In this document: piece after piece, positions 44,091 through 55,383 of the stretch
Layout: each line of letters starts with the position of its first letter
How positions within the stretch are numbered: the stretch's first letter is position 1
NCBI GenBank assembly: GCA_026545765.1
Contig: CM048839.1
Location: 90,300,914 to 90,364,913, forward strand
Direction: 5' to 3'
Length of the DNA stretch: 64,000 nucleotides
From: Plantago major
Lineage: Eukaryota; Streptophyta; Magnoliopsida; Lamiales; Plantaginaceae
Translations under genes and position numbers: made by a program
The notes under the pieces: model-generated
Told to the model about the DNA's origin: nothing
Databases searched by the model: none
Seen by the model: only the letters and a program-made list of their open reading frames with translations

Positions 44091-44710
44091 TACGGTCAAA
44101 CCGGACAAAGACTTTAGTTGAGAGAGATTGAGTGCATGTCTACTCTGTATAAGTGTGATTATGGGGAATAGTGACTACTGTAGCATGGGAATATGTTCCA
44201 TATTTATAGGTATGTGTCTTCAAATGGAGGAACTCACAAGATTATGCCAAGTATAGGCTTCTCAATGTGCCACCAATGCCTTATTGGGCTCAAAGCCCAT
44301 AAGATAGGTTTAACCCAAAGTCTAATTGGGCCATGTGAGGGCATAACTGGTATTTTAGCATCGCGATCGGACTTCTGACAGGCTTTATGGTCCGGATTGG
44401 ACTAAGCTATCTGATTCAGCTCAGTACACTTGGTCTTTAGGTAATAAGACATCCGACCCTTAGGTCATACGATCCGAAGCTAGTCTTTTCCCTACTATTA
44501 ATTTCACTAAGAGCGGTACAAGTGGTGAGGTAGGTCGGATAGTGCATCCGGACCTATTCCTGCTTAGAACCAAAGTCCGAATACTCTTTGTGAAGGTCGA
44601 ACCAATGGTGTCGGACCAACTGGTCGAGCTTCTCAGTGAGTGTAGACTAATTCACCTTAGGATTCGTCTTAGAACGTCTTAAACGGATTGGACATTGTTC
44701 TGTATCAACA
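44091..44710 (-). repeat. Truncated LTR of gypsy element 3
   Basis: From CAAACCGGACAAAGACTTTAG to GTATCAACA it parallels LTR-A from about 178 to 896, so the outer 170 or so bases are missing. Sequence divergence from the other LTRs is high, marking an older or distinct subfamily. Confidence 0.8.
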
Positions 44711-45298
44711 TATGTCACCCTAGTTTCCAAGTATCTTTGTTGAAGATAGTTGTGGAACTATAATTTGGAGTGTGGGAGAGCTCTTCTGTTGTTGGTCCAA
44801 TCCGTTTCTTAGAAAAGAAAAATTCTTGTGGTCCGTGCCCTTGATGGGAAAATACTTGATGCTTTTCCCATATCTCCCCCCCCCCCCTTTCTTTCATTCC
44901 GAGACAGAGGGTCTCAGACTGTTGGAAAAAAGGTATTTGTAAACGAGACTGGGTTTTGGCATTAAGTTGATTTTTTGCTGATCCGGTACTGTCGTAGTAC
45001 AATGATCCGTATGTTGTATACTGTCGTAGTATGGGTATCCGAAGAGCATATGGGTTGCGGATGGTTTGGCCTAGAGTGAAGCCGTTGGGCCTCAAATTGT
45101 GTGATGGATGGGCCATGAACGTCCCGTCGGCCCACGGGATGGAAAAAAATGTCTCCTGAAGAGTTTTTTACTCAACAAAATTGGGGTAAGACGTCTTTTC
45201 ACCAAGTGGTTCAAATCTAACCATTGGATTAATCGCGATGAATGAGCGAGATTGAATCCTGATCGACGTGATGGTTCGGCTTCTCAATTTAGCCTCCC
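44711..45298 (-). other. 3' non-coding region of element 3, purine tracts
   Basis: The minus-strand purine run GAAAGAAAGGGGGGGG... (C run at 44876-44887 on plus) lies about 170 bp from the LTR, as in elements 1a and 2. The LTR-proximal tract is GGAAACTAGGGTGACAT. No gene is seen. Confidence 0.55.
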
Positions 45299-45306
45299 TA
45301 TATATA
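45299..45306 (+). promoter_or_regulatory. TATA box of the antisense gene (element 3)
   Basis: TATATATA, followed by a leader exon and the conserved 5'-UTR intron. It occupies the same place as 1463-1470. Confidence 0.6.
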
Positions 45307-45443
45307 GAAAATTTTACCGTCATTTGCACATCGCTTAGAGAGAGAATTTTCGCAATCTAACTGAATCCGAAGTATTGCAAGTGAGTCCGAGTGCTGTGTC
45401 TGTCGCTGTCAATCGCTTTCAACCCGTCCGAGCTTCTTATCAA

Positions 45444-45888
45444 GTAAGTTTTCTTTTCCAGATCTATTTTTATGTACGTGTCTTCCTTTCTGGCTTTGGC
45501 CTTGTTTATTGTTCGTCGCATGCTGCTTTTTACTCTTTTCGGACCTGTTACATCTGCCCTTTGATAAGTAGTTGGACTCGGATAATTATTTGACCCGTGG
45601 CTCGGACTGTAGATGAAATAAGTAGTCGGACTACAACAAATCATAACGATACGGAATAATCATGAATCTGTAGCCTTAAAAGTAGACTGTGCGTATGGAT
45701 CCGTTGGTCCGGACCATATGTCCATGTAGGTAGGAAGATGCCTTCTTGTGTTCACATCGCTTGCTACTCGGTCCCATTGAGCCGGACTGCGTCCTGTATG
45801 ATTTTTGTTGCCCTAATAAGATACATAAATTAACTCTCGGACAATCAACAATCCCGAGTCTAAGTTGCTTCCTTTTCTGTTACCCTAG
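45444..45888 (+). other. 5'-UTR intron of the antisense gene (element 3)
   Basis: Donor CAA|GTAAGTTTTC and acceptor TTACCCTAG|G, with ATG at 45890. It matches the introns of elements 1a and 2 in ends and position although the interior has diverged. Confidence 0.72.
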
Positions 45889-45889
45889 G

Positions 45890-48876
45890 ATGTCCAAGAG
45901 CGATAGTCAGAATCGTCGTGCAAGTAGAGATTATGAGTCCGGGTCGAGTGTTGTGTCAGAATCGACGAGTTCCGTACGTAGCTCATCGTCGTTAGGTCTG
46001 TCCAACATGAATTCAGTCATAATGTACGATGTCAACGATTTCGTGGATCTATCGGACCCATACGTCAGGAATATGTTTGAGTCGCCGATGTCCTCTCCCT
46101 CGGAATTGGTTATTCCGGGGTCGAATTTTCCCGAGCGGCAACCGCGTGTCCGTGTCGAAACGCGCGTAATCGGGACAACTTCCTCTCCCAAAACTCCGGT
46201 ACTTTATTGACTCCTTGACTTTTGAGACTATAGTAGCGACAATTTTGTGGGCTAATCCGCTATGTTTCGATTTCTCAGGACTTTATGTCGGAAGGAATAT
46301 CCAATACTAGCGGAGGACAATTGTATTTGTCCATTTTCGAGCCTGGAGTGGAAGACAGCGTAAGGACTGTCGTACCGTTGAGGTCCAATACTTCATCGTC
46401 TATGCGTTTGCGCTCCGCAACCTTGGTGACCATTGATAGTGATGATGAAGAGGACGAGGAGGAACACCCTCTCTTATTTTCGCGGCGTGCTATCGGGACG
46501 GTAGGAGGACGGAGTAGTCTCCGACCGAGCGGATCTTCTAGTGTTCCCATGGGTGGGGATACTAAGAAAAGAGGCGATAAGGCGATGAAGATCAAATTCC
46601 CACATCCTGCATCCACTGTAGTATGTCCGGACTCCTTTGGTGAATTAAATAGGGATGGACGGTTGCCTACATGTGGGTCGAAGTTGGTTACCGCGGATAT
46701 TCCTGAATTGCGGTGGAAATAGGAAATTCCGGAGTCCGTGGAGATCATGATCCCGGCTACGGAGCACATGTTCTATAGCCCTCTGGAGGGATATATATAT
46801 ATATGCGTTCATGAAGTGGCTCTTCAGTGTGGTTGGCGTCTTCCGATCGCCCCGGAGCTGAAGGAAATACTCAACTACCTCGGAATCGGTCCTAGCCAAG
46901 TGATTCCCAATTCACTTGGCAATTTAATATGTTTCGTAATGATCTGTAAATTGCATTGTGCGGACGTAAGCGTGGATAATTTCCGCCACCTATTCCGGAT
47001 TGGCTCGAGCCGTGGAAACCCTTATTTCTATTCACTGGTCGCGAGGCAGGTGTATACTTTTATGCAGCATCCAATATCCTCTTTTGGGGTGAAGTGGTGG
47101 GAGAAATTTGTCTTCATCCGGCTGGCCTTGAGACCTGGTTAGTCCAAAGATGAGCGGGAGGAATGGGGCCTTCCCGTGAGATTTCATCGTGAGAAGATTC
47201 CGACTCTTACTACTCCACCTGGCCCGTACCGGCTTGGATAGCTTCCATGCATAGGGAAAATAATCCTCCCTGTTACCCCTTTTATGGATTAATTTTCCAG
47301 CCCTTGCCTTACATGGCCGGGCTAACTGGTGTGGTTCTGTATGGGGACCAACACGATTTTTGTAAGCATGACAATTTTCTAGAATATGCCACGTTTGTCC
47401 TCCGTTTCTGCTGATAATTGCGGATCTCTTTATATGATCCGAACTTCATTGTATACTAATGACCTTGTCCGCTTTATTTGCAGCTTACTCGTTCAAATAC
47501 ATAATGTCGACTCTCCGCCTGAAGAGGCAACAGCAGCGGGAGGAGCAAGAAGTGCAGCGGATAGTTGGGCTTCGTGATAAAATCATGAACATACCTGTGG
47601 TTCTTCGTATGGATAATCCGAAGAATGCCGCCTTTGTTCAAGGTTGATGAGGAACGGAGGATCGCTGCTGGTGAGCCACTTCCGAAGCTTACCGTACGTG
47701 ACAAAGGTATGGCTGCGGGTGCTACTCCGGCTGGGACAAGGAGTGCTCATATCCTTGACAGAAGCGTCTTGGATAGTGACGTCCGAAGGGAAATTCACTT
47801 GGGAAAGAGGCCAGCTAACTCGGACCCCGGTCATGAGGCGAAGAGATTAAGGGATGAAAATCCGATAATGGGAGAGGCTGTTGTGTCCACTGAAGTCAGA
47901 AGGTACGTGGACCTTCCTAAGATTGAGCGGGTGGGTGAGCTATCTGAGCTTCATCAAAAGGTTAGTTTTGATTTTATGTCATTCTTTATGCGAATTGTCC
48001 GTAATTCGGAATTGTGATCTCCTCATGTAATATAACTCTTTTTCTTATTGTGACATCTCGAATACATGCTTCAAGCTATGAAGGTGAAGGCCACTGAGAG
48101 GGCGACCGTGGACACGGATATGTATCTGGCCGAGGTAGGGCATGCGGAGGAGGCCGAGCAGGTTAAGCAGCTGAGGCGAAGCTAAAAGCTTTGGAAGAAG
48201 AAAAGGCCAAACTGGCTATGGAACTTGCCGAGTCGAAGGCGGACTACAAGGACCAAAATGACTTTGTGAATCAAGTTTTTGAAATGTTCATGAATTTCAA
48301 AAACAAGTTGTTGTCTAAACTCCAGAAGACCCGACTCGAGGCTGCTGAGGCTTACGCTAACTCTGTTTCCGACCAGTTTTCCAAGGAGTGTTTCTTCGAT
48401 GCCATCCGATCCGATGGGTTTGCCTCTGCGATCGGGCGTTTGATGGTGAAAAATATCTTGCCTGCGGACTTCGACCCGAAAGCAGCCGATTTGTCTTCTA
48501 GACTTTACGCGGATGGAACTGCCTTGCCAAATGCCGGCGTGACTGATTCGGAGCTTGGGGGCTGCGAGTTTGCCTCCATTGTTGTTAAAGGGGAGAAGGT
48601 AGCCATCAATAATGGTGGTCTGTATCTTTCGGCCTTTGTTCCGGATGTACTGGCGGAGGTTTGTCTGACGCCGTTTGATGACTTTCCGGAGCTACACCAC
48701 CACTGGTTTGGCTTGCCGGGACGTGTGGTCGGACGTCCTGCAAACTTCAACTTTCATCAACATATCCGAGAAGTAAGGCTGAGACCTGAAGCTTTAGAAG
48801 CAGTGGAGGCGCACGGATTTGCCTTGGGCGAAAGTGCAGAAGTGTCCGGAAGTCAGAGCCATAGCGAACAAGCTTA
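45890..48876 (+). pseudogene. Antisense gene of element 3, diverged Transposase_28-like copy
   Basis: The start MSKSDSQNRR aligns with MSESDIQNQH of element 1a. An additional GT-AG intron is likely at about 46199-46279 (GTACTTTATTG...TTCTCAG), not seen in the other copies. The Transposase_28-like block lies at 46600-47140 (FGELNRDGRLPTCGSK, CVHEVALQCGWRLPIAPE, LGIGPSQVIPNSLG). A short intron follows near 47360-47480, then the basic and coiled-coil-like half (47500-48876) with INNGGLYLSAFVPDVL. Breaks: TAG at 46721-46723 (Trp in others), a stop near 47140, frameshifts near 47640 and 48170. The last intron's acceptor near 48060 looks degraded. Confidence 0.72.
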
Positions 48877-49533
48877 GATTCAAGTGCTTATTTTAAAGTC
48901 CGGGGTATGCCTCGTTGAGCTTTGTATTATTTAAGACCTATTTTTCTTTGATAGTTTGTAATTGCTTTAACAATTTCCTTTACCGCAACTTGATGACTTT
49001 GTTGTGCTTGCTCTATTTTGTAGATGCGAAGCTTGTTGTTTTATCTTTCTGAAAAACAAACAAGTATTGCTATAGAGGCAATCCACTGATAGTTTATATC
49101 TGACGTAGGATCGGATCGTGCATGATATAGATTGGAGTGTCGGACTACTGTAATACTATATTGATTACACAGAAAACTCAAGCTTCTCATCTGGATTAAT
49201 AGGTCAGATACTTGAGTGTTTTTCGTGGAAGTTGATAGTGTCGGACTAGTCAACGTATCCGCCTCAACAAGAAGTAGTCCATCCTTCCCTGGAAATTTTT
49301 GCTTGGTTTTGATAGATCGTTAGATCCGAAGTAAGTTTCCAAAATGGTTTCTACTTCACACCTTTAACTCGCCGTGAGAAAGGGATTTTGTGTAATCACG
49401 TCCGAATTGGACGATTTTTCAGGGTGTTGACATTGTTGGGCCTTTATCTTTTGGCGAAATGGGTTTCTGGCCCAATAACAGCCCAGGTCCACTGTAACCG
49501 TTGATATTTGCCACGTGTTGATGTGTAATTGTC
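48877..49533 (+). other. 3' flank of the antisense gene (element 3); no gene seen
   Basis: It begins with the conserved CCGGGGTATGCC block at 48900. A CACGTG box lies at 49512-49517, about 20 bp upstream of the next TATA box. No coding frame is conserved. Confidence 0.5.
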
Positions 49534-49541
49534 TATAAATA
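49534..49541 (+). promoter_or_regulatory. Second TATA box after the antisense gene (element 3)
   Basis: TATAAATA in the context TGTCTATAAATAGG, with a G-box (CACGTG) just upstream. The parallel in element 1a is 5594-5601. Confidence 0.5.
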
Positions 49542-49618
49542 GGTATAATTGTACATTCACCAACGTCATTATCCCTCTTCCACTTTTAGCTAAAAGCCAA
49601 AGTTTCCTTGAAGTATAG

Positions 49619-49904
49619 TCCGAAGTCCTTCCTTCGGAGACTTATAGTGTCTGTCTGAGGGTGATCCATGATCTTAGGAGCTTTGACCTTCATGGGTTGT
49701 TTTAGTAGGTTGCCTGGATGCCGGATCACCTTTTGGATAAACACTTAAGGAGTATCTCCGAAGGTGATCTTGGATCCGAACAGCTTCTTAGAGATTCTGG
49801 ATCTCCTTTGAGATATACCCCATAGGGATATCTCCGAAGGATCTTTTGCTCTTCTGCTCCTGGGGTGTTGGATCCCCTTTCGGATAGACACTAAAAGAGT
49901 GTCT
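49619..49904 (+). repeat. Series of small hairpins ending TCTCCGA
   Basis: A stem TCCGAAG/CTTCGGA lies at 49619-49638. Three related units then follow, each closing with the sequence TCTCCGA: 49736-49756 (GATA...AGTATC), 49810-49834 (GAGATAT/ATATCTC, with CCC/GGG inside) and 49886-49904 (AGACACT/AGTGTCT). The flanks are shared while the arms differ, as if stem pairing rather than sequence were kept. Confidence 0.5.
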
Positions 49905-49925
49905 CCGACACAATTCTTTGCATTG

Positions 49926-50200
49926 CTTCGGAGCAAGGGTGCCTGTTGCCGAAATGCAATGCGATCGGACTTAGCCTCTTGCTAGTCCTTATCTCGCATT
50001 TGGTTACAGGCACGCATGCTTCTAAGTAAACTTTTCCCATAAAATAATATAGAAGTGTATCCAAAAAAAGGTGTCGTACCCTTTCCAATGTTGCTGCGAA
50101 GCAAGGGTGACGGTTGCCTAAATGCGATGTGATTGTACTTAGCCTCGGGCTAATCCTTATCTCGCATTTGGTTGCCGTCACGCATGCTCTCAAGCAAATC
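49926..50200 (+). repeat. Two copies of a long-range hairpin with compensatory changes
   Basis: Copy 1 pairs GTGCCTG (49939-49945) with CAGGCAC (50007-50013). Copy 2 pairs GTGACGG (50107-50113) with CCGTCAC (50175-50181). Two base pairs differ between copies and both partners change. Inside each loop is a smaller stem TAGC(C)...(G)GCTA, and both copies end with TCTCGCATTTGGTT before the 3' arm. Confidence 0.62.
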
Positions 50201-50770
50201 TTCCAAGATTTAAACCTTATCCGAGATGTCGTACTCGGAACTTCACTTCGTATACCCAAAGGTGATCCGATGGCTTGGAAACATCTAAGCGTAAAAGCTT
50301 TGAGTAATGCTGCTTACCTCTCGGGTCGCCTTTTGGGTGGACAGATCAGATGTGTCCGATCCTTCCAACTAGTGCACGTTTGATCATTGGTCTGGATTGT
50401 CTATCTCGGTCATGTGTGCCCATTTATTAGGCTACTCCCTTTATGAATGGGCTCAGGTGGTTGAGATCGTGATTCTGAGGCTATCCTTTCGCCCTTAAGC
50501 AGCTGCTAGCAATGCCTCGGATAAGTCTCTTTTATATTTGGCTCTTCCGTCCCCAGCACGTGCTGTCATTGACTTGAGTTTATGCAAAGGCTCGTGAATG
50601 ACCACAGGTGCAGGGGGTTGAAGGTCCGGGAAGCTTTATTGCATGAATCCGAGGAGCTCTATGTCCGGATGATCTGATATCCACCATTCTCATGATCATT
50701 GCTTAATTATTGATCCTTGTGTCAAAGGTCGGAGTGATATGCATCTTCGGACTCAGGCAAGGTTTCAAGG
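50201..50770 (+). other. End of element 3; no gene seen
   Basis: No gag or pol sequence follows, unlike element 1a. The region stops where an unrelated LTR-like repeat starts (TGATAAGCTC at 50771). Confidence 0.45.
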
Positions 50771-51270
50771 TGATAAGCTCAAATTATACTCTATAAAACT
50801 TAAGAGAATAAGCTGTAGTTGTAGACTATGTTTAACTCGGTATCGTTCTCTAGGGAATTAATTAAGCTACCACAACGAAATAGAGCAGAACGTTGTTTGT
50901 GAGTAACAAGTTGGTTTTGAGTGATTTCACTTCTAAAACACGAATTAATACTAAAGCAAATAAATGGTTTTGATCAATAAGAGAAAGCGAACACGGTAGT
51001 GATGATCCGGTTATGCTAATTCAATGCTAAGGTAATCGTTCATATTTGTCACACGGTTGGTGTACAGAAAACAATCAACCCAATTCAACCAAGTCATTTT
51101 TCGAAGATTTGAAACTAGAGAAATCGTCAGGTTTGTCAGACCGACGATTCTTAACCAAAATGAATTAGAATATTTCAAACTAGCGTATTGGATTGAAGGT
51201 TTATACGAAAATCTCAAACTAGACGAACCTATATAAACGAATGTAAACCCTAGATTCGAATCTGCATAAC
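50771..51270 (-). mobile_element. Fragment of a solo-LTR-like repeat, split by the copia element
   Basis: It begins TGATAAGCTCAAATTATAC and shares with 23458-24647 the early block CGTTCTCT(A/C)G(A/G)GAATT(A/G)ATTAAGCTA. It is cut at 51270 by the copia LTR; its other half should lie beyond the window. Confidence 0.65.
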
Positions 51271-52815
51271 TGTTGGTCCAGATAACGGCAAAGAAAAACA
51301 CTGGGGGGGTGAATAGTCTTTTACAACTTTTGTCGATAAACACAAATTCTCAGATATCTGTGTAGATATCTGATACTTAATTTCAGAGAGCGGAAGACTT
51401 TTCTGTGATAAGTGCACGTTTCAAGAAGATGTGTAAATACTCAGCAAGGTAAATAAAGCAAGTAATAAGTTGCAGAAAGTAAATAACACTGATCTTTATA
51501 GTGGTATTTGAAGGTGGCGTAATCCTTCAACTAATCCACTTCGGACTTTCTCAGACCTAGAATCCACTAAGACAGATAATTGAGTTCACCTTACAAATAT
51601 CTTCTCTCGATCCCTAAATACACTAGGTTCCCAACCAAGTGTTCCCCCTGAGTTATTCCCCGGCTCCCAGCCAAGTACTTCCTATACTCAGTAACCTTGG
51701 AGTTATTCCTTAGTTTCCCATACTAAGTACTTCCTATACTACACGTCGTTTAAGGTGTTGGTTAAAGTAGTTTGTCAGGTGAGTAGTCTTAATAACTTTC
51801 TCAGTTATGTAGGAATACTCTATAGAACAAGAATCACTTAACACACTTCACAATGTGTGGTGATATGTTATTTACAGACCCAAGTCTATGTTAAATGTTC
51901 TGGAGAATGAAACTCAGATACTTGATCTTTTGATTCAACTCCTTCACAGATAGCAATGCTTGTTAAGGATCAGGACACTTAGAACTTTCGTGCTACTTAG
52001 GATTCAAAAGCTTACTCGCAACTGTAAGCTAAAGAGTAAGTAGGTTGAAGGCTTGTATGATTGAAAGAAATAAGTTCGTTCTGTAAGTTCAAGGTGTTCA
52101 GTGTGTGTCTTTCAAGCATTCTAAGTGATGATATTTATAGTTGAAAATCATGCTGTTTGAATAGTATCCGTTAGGCTTAATGAAATTCAAACTATTGATA
52201 TTTGAAAATAGTACTGCAGAAGACGTTGTCTCTTTCCAGAGATTTCATGTTTTGTTCAGATGTCTCTGTCTGCGCATTTATTGCATTGTACTATTTTTGT
52301 CCTGGAGTGCCAACGGAACTATACATGCTTTCTGAAGCATTGCATGTCCCTTTCCAGAGACCTTCTCATCTCCAAATACTTGTTGAAACATTGTTTCCTA
52401 GAGACATAGTTTTTATCCAGGGTATCTGAGTGTAGATATCTATGGGCACTTTTCCTCGTTCAGAAACCTTGTGTTCTCAGATATCTTTTTACAAAACTTG
52501 TTTATTGAAAAACACTTGTTTATTCAAGATATCTGGACATAGGTATCTGATGACCTTCGTCTTCAGCAATCTTGTGCAGTCTTCAAAACTTCAAAAATGG
52601 TTGAACTCTTCTGTTGGATGCCTTCTCTTTGGTCTTCTTCGAAGATATAAAAATTACATTCAGGGACCTAACATCCTATACAAGATTTGCTAGACTAACA
52701 TACTTAGTGATTTTCCTCTTTTACAGTGTTCAAGTGAACCAAGAGTACTAACCATCTTTCTGAGCTAAGATAAGTCATTAGTTTGTGATCAAAATCTAAA
52801 TAGATATTCCTAACA
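51271..52815 (-). repeat. 3' LTR of the SIRE/Maximus-type copia element
   Basis: It runs TGTTGGTCCAG...TTCCTAACA, 1,545 bp. On the minus strand it begins TGTTAGGAATATC. It holds a 53-bp tandem block (AAGTACTTCCTATACTCAG..., from 51678) and many AGATATCT palindromes. The other LTR is outside the window. Confidence 0.88.
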
Positions 52816-53205
52816 AATTTCCCCCTTTTTGATCAGTCAACGATGACTATCTTTAAAACCTATTACAACTTGAAAGAGGGAACAATCTAACACTTAATCA
52901 TTTCTTATGATCTTTTCTATTTATTTTAATTAAGTGCAGAAAGTAAACATTAACCAAATCACAAGGTGTGATCTTTGCTGACAAGTTATCTTTTTATAGA
53001 TTGATATCTTAGAGTAGGTTCATCAGATATGTTACAAGTAAAGTTTACAGATAACTTTTACAATGATAAAACAGTAAAGCACAATCAGCAAGATACAAAA
53101 TACATAGTTAACTAGGACAACAGGAGTAACCAAGCTCAAAGTAGACATCCTAATAAACTAGTCTTCAAGTCTTCAAAACTTCAAGTCTTCAATCAGCAGA
53201 TCTAT
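52816..53205 (-). other. Polypurine tract and 3' untranslated region of the copia element
   Basis: AAAAAGGGGGAAATT (minus, 52816-52830) directly precedes the LTR and is a textbook plus-strand primer. The rest up to the extra-gene stop is AT-rich without a gene. Confidence 0.75.
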
Positions 53206-55383
53206 GGATCAATATGCAAATTCCCTATCCCCAAACCTTTTGATATCATCTGAGTAGTCAAAGAGCAAAGTCCTGACTATCATCTCAGTGTTTCTGGCAA
53301 ATCCACAAACTTCCTTGTAGGTTTTGGTGGGATTCTTCTTGGCAAATTGTTTGACCCACATATACTTTCCCCATTTCCAGGCATGCTCAATTCTGATATC
53401 TGATAGCTTGAAGTATTCATATATGATCTTCAGATATCTGATGTCACCCTTGTATTGATCTTCAGTCATGTAGAAAGACTCATAGGGTTCCATAACAAGT
53501 CTTGCTCTTGTGCCTATTCCAGTGATGTTAGGAATTCTGTGCACATCATCTGGCTTTCCATAAGGACAATCATCAGAGAGGTCCTTTTTCATGGCTTCTA
53601 TTCTCTTGATTACTTCAAAATCCAACCAGGCTTTGATGTGGTTGGTATTAATCAAGACTGGCCTGTCTTTTCTCCATGCCATGAGCTGTTTATGGATTGG
53701 TTTTGGAAATTTTTCATTTACCTGTAAGTGCTTGAGTTCCAAAATCCAGTAGCCATTCTTCTGATTAATGCATCTGTAGATAGAGGAGTCATTGTTGGTC
53801 TTCACATACTCAATTCTGGCTTCTTCTGGCTTGCGTGGAAGTTGACCTCTTCTTCTTTCAGCTCTCAATCTATTCCTCCTTTGCCTTGAATTCTCCCTTG
53901 GGGGATTGCTTGAAGAACTACCCTGGATTGACTTGGTATTTTCAGAGGGTGTTTTAGCTGCCAAAGGATTTGTAACTATGGGCTCAGATAGGCTATCAAC
54001 CTTTCTTCTTTTTCTGTGAAGAGGAGATTCATCTTCATCCTCATCTTCATCATCATCTTCCAGATTTCTCTTGTTAGGTGATTTGCAGCCTTCTTCATTG
54101 CCCTGGGATTTAATTTGGCCTTCTTCTTCTTCTTCAGAAGACTCATCAATCCCTATCACTTGTCTTCTCCTTGGAGCCTTGGTACCCCTTGGAGGTTTCT
54201 GTGTCCTGGCCCTTGTGGTCATTCCTTTTTCAGGAAGTTGCAGAGTGGTGGCCACTATCTGTAGATCAGTCTGACTGGAGGATGGCTCATTTATTTTGAG
54301 AGGTGGTTGTTGTGGTTGTTCAGTTTTTCTTTTGTTTCCTCTTCCTCTTCCTCTACGAGCACCCTGAAATCCTCCCCCCATAGTCATTGTTGACTGACTA
54401 AGAATCACAAAAGATTCTGCAAGGGAGTCAAAGTTGCCTTGCAGATAGTTGTAAGCAGCAACCAACTTTTCCAGATTGGCCTTGAGCTCTTGATTTTGTT
54501 TGATAATACCTATTTCCTTATTAGTGAGCTCTACTAGTGGGCCTTGAATAGCATATGCTTTTCCAGCAGCATAGCTAGCCTCTTCAAAGGCTTTTGCAGC
54601 TAAGTTTTGGTCATCATCCCTAACCACGCCTAGGTCTTTCTGAGCAACGACTAAACTGGTTGTTCTCTGAGTGATGAGCTCAGTGAGTGTCTTCATTTCT
54701 GCAGGGACTGATGCAATGGCGGCTTTATCTTGAGAAGACAACTCCTTTTTCAATTTAGCCAGTACTTGATATCTGTTCAAGTATTCATTGGAGTTGACAT
54801 TTGGCAGCTTGCTGAAGATTTCAGAAGCAATCAGCTTCCTTTCAAATGAGAAACCGCTAAGTGTTCATTGTGGTGTTTAGCCAATGCCTTGTCTTCTTCA
54901 TCACCTGAGTCATCTGCCCAGTGATCTTCATCTGCTTGGACATTTTCATCAATGTTCTCTAGTCCAGCAACCATCTCAGAGATGGGCTTCTTTCCTTTCA
55001 GTGAGGAGGATGGTACATCTTTTGGTAATTCAGCCTTAGCATCATGTTTGTCTTCAGATACTTGCTGAGTATCTAATTCCTTAGCAATTGCCTGAGCAGC
55101 AAGCTGGAGTTCTTTCATTTCAGCAAAAGCTTCCATTTCCTTGATTGCTTGATCTTCAATCTTTTGGTAATGCAGCCTTAGCATCATGCTTGTCTTCAGA
55201 TACTTGCTCAGTATCTAATTCCTTAGCAATTGCTTGAGCAGCAAGCTGGAGTTCTGTCATTTCAGCAAAAGCTTCCATTTCTTTGATTGCTTGATCTTCA
55301 ATGTTTTGGAGCTTTGCTTTAGATTCAGCTATCTTTTTTTCCAGTTGAAGATTTCGCTGTTGTTCCCCGGCTTTCACAGCCAA
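53206..55383 (-). pseudogene. C-terminal half of the copia extra gene (env-like position)
   Basis: Read leftward from 55383. First comes a coiled-coil stretch (EKKIAESKAKLQNIEDQ) with a 142-bp tandem duplication that shifts frame. After another frameshift near 54850, a 523-residue open frame (54780-53209) follows. It shows an N-terminal helical region (KLKKELSSQ...ELTNKEIGIIKQ), RGRGRGNKRK, an acidic stretch (DDDEDEDEDE), basic NLS-like HRKRRKV, and a conserved-looking C-terminal domain with WKWGKYMWVKQFAKK. Genes between pol and the 3' LTR of SIRE/Maximus elements are often called env-like, but no signal peptide or membrane segment is seen here. The function is unknown. Confidence 0.65.
55018..55301 (-). 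repeat. 142-bp tandem duplication inside the extra gene
   Basis: TCTTTTGGTAAT(T/G)CAGCC at 55018 recurs at 55160, and the two units differ at only a few bases. As 142 is not a multiple of three, the reading frame changes across it. Confidence 0.85.

Noticed and set aside
53209..54780. Considered as a host nuclear protein gene because of its NLS and acidic domains
   Set aside because: It lies between copia pol and its polypurine tract and LTR on the same strand, so it belongs to the retroelement.
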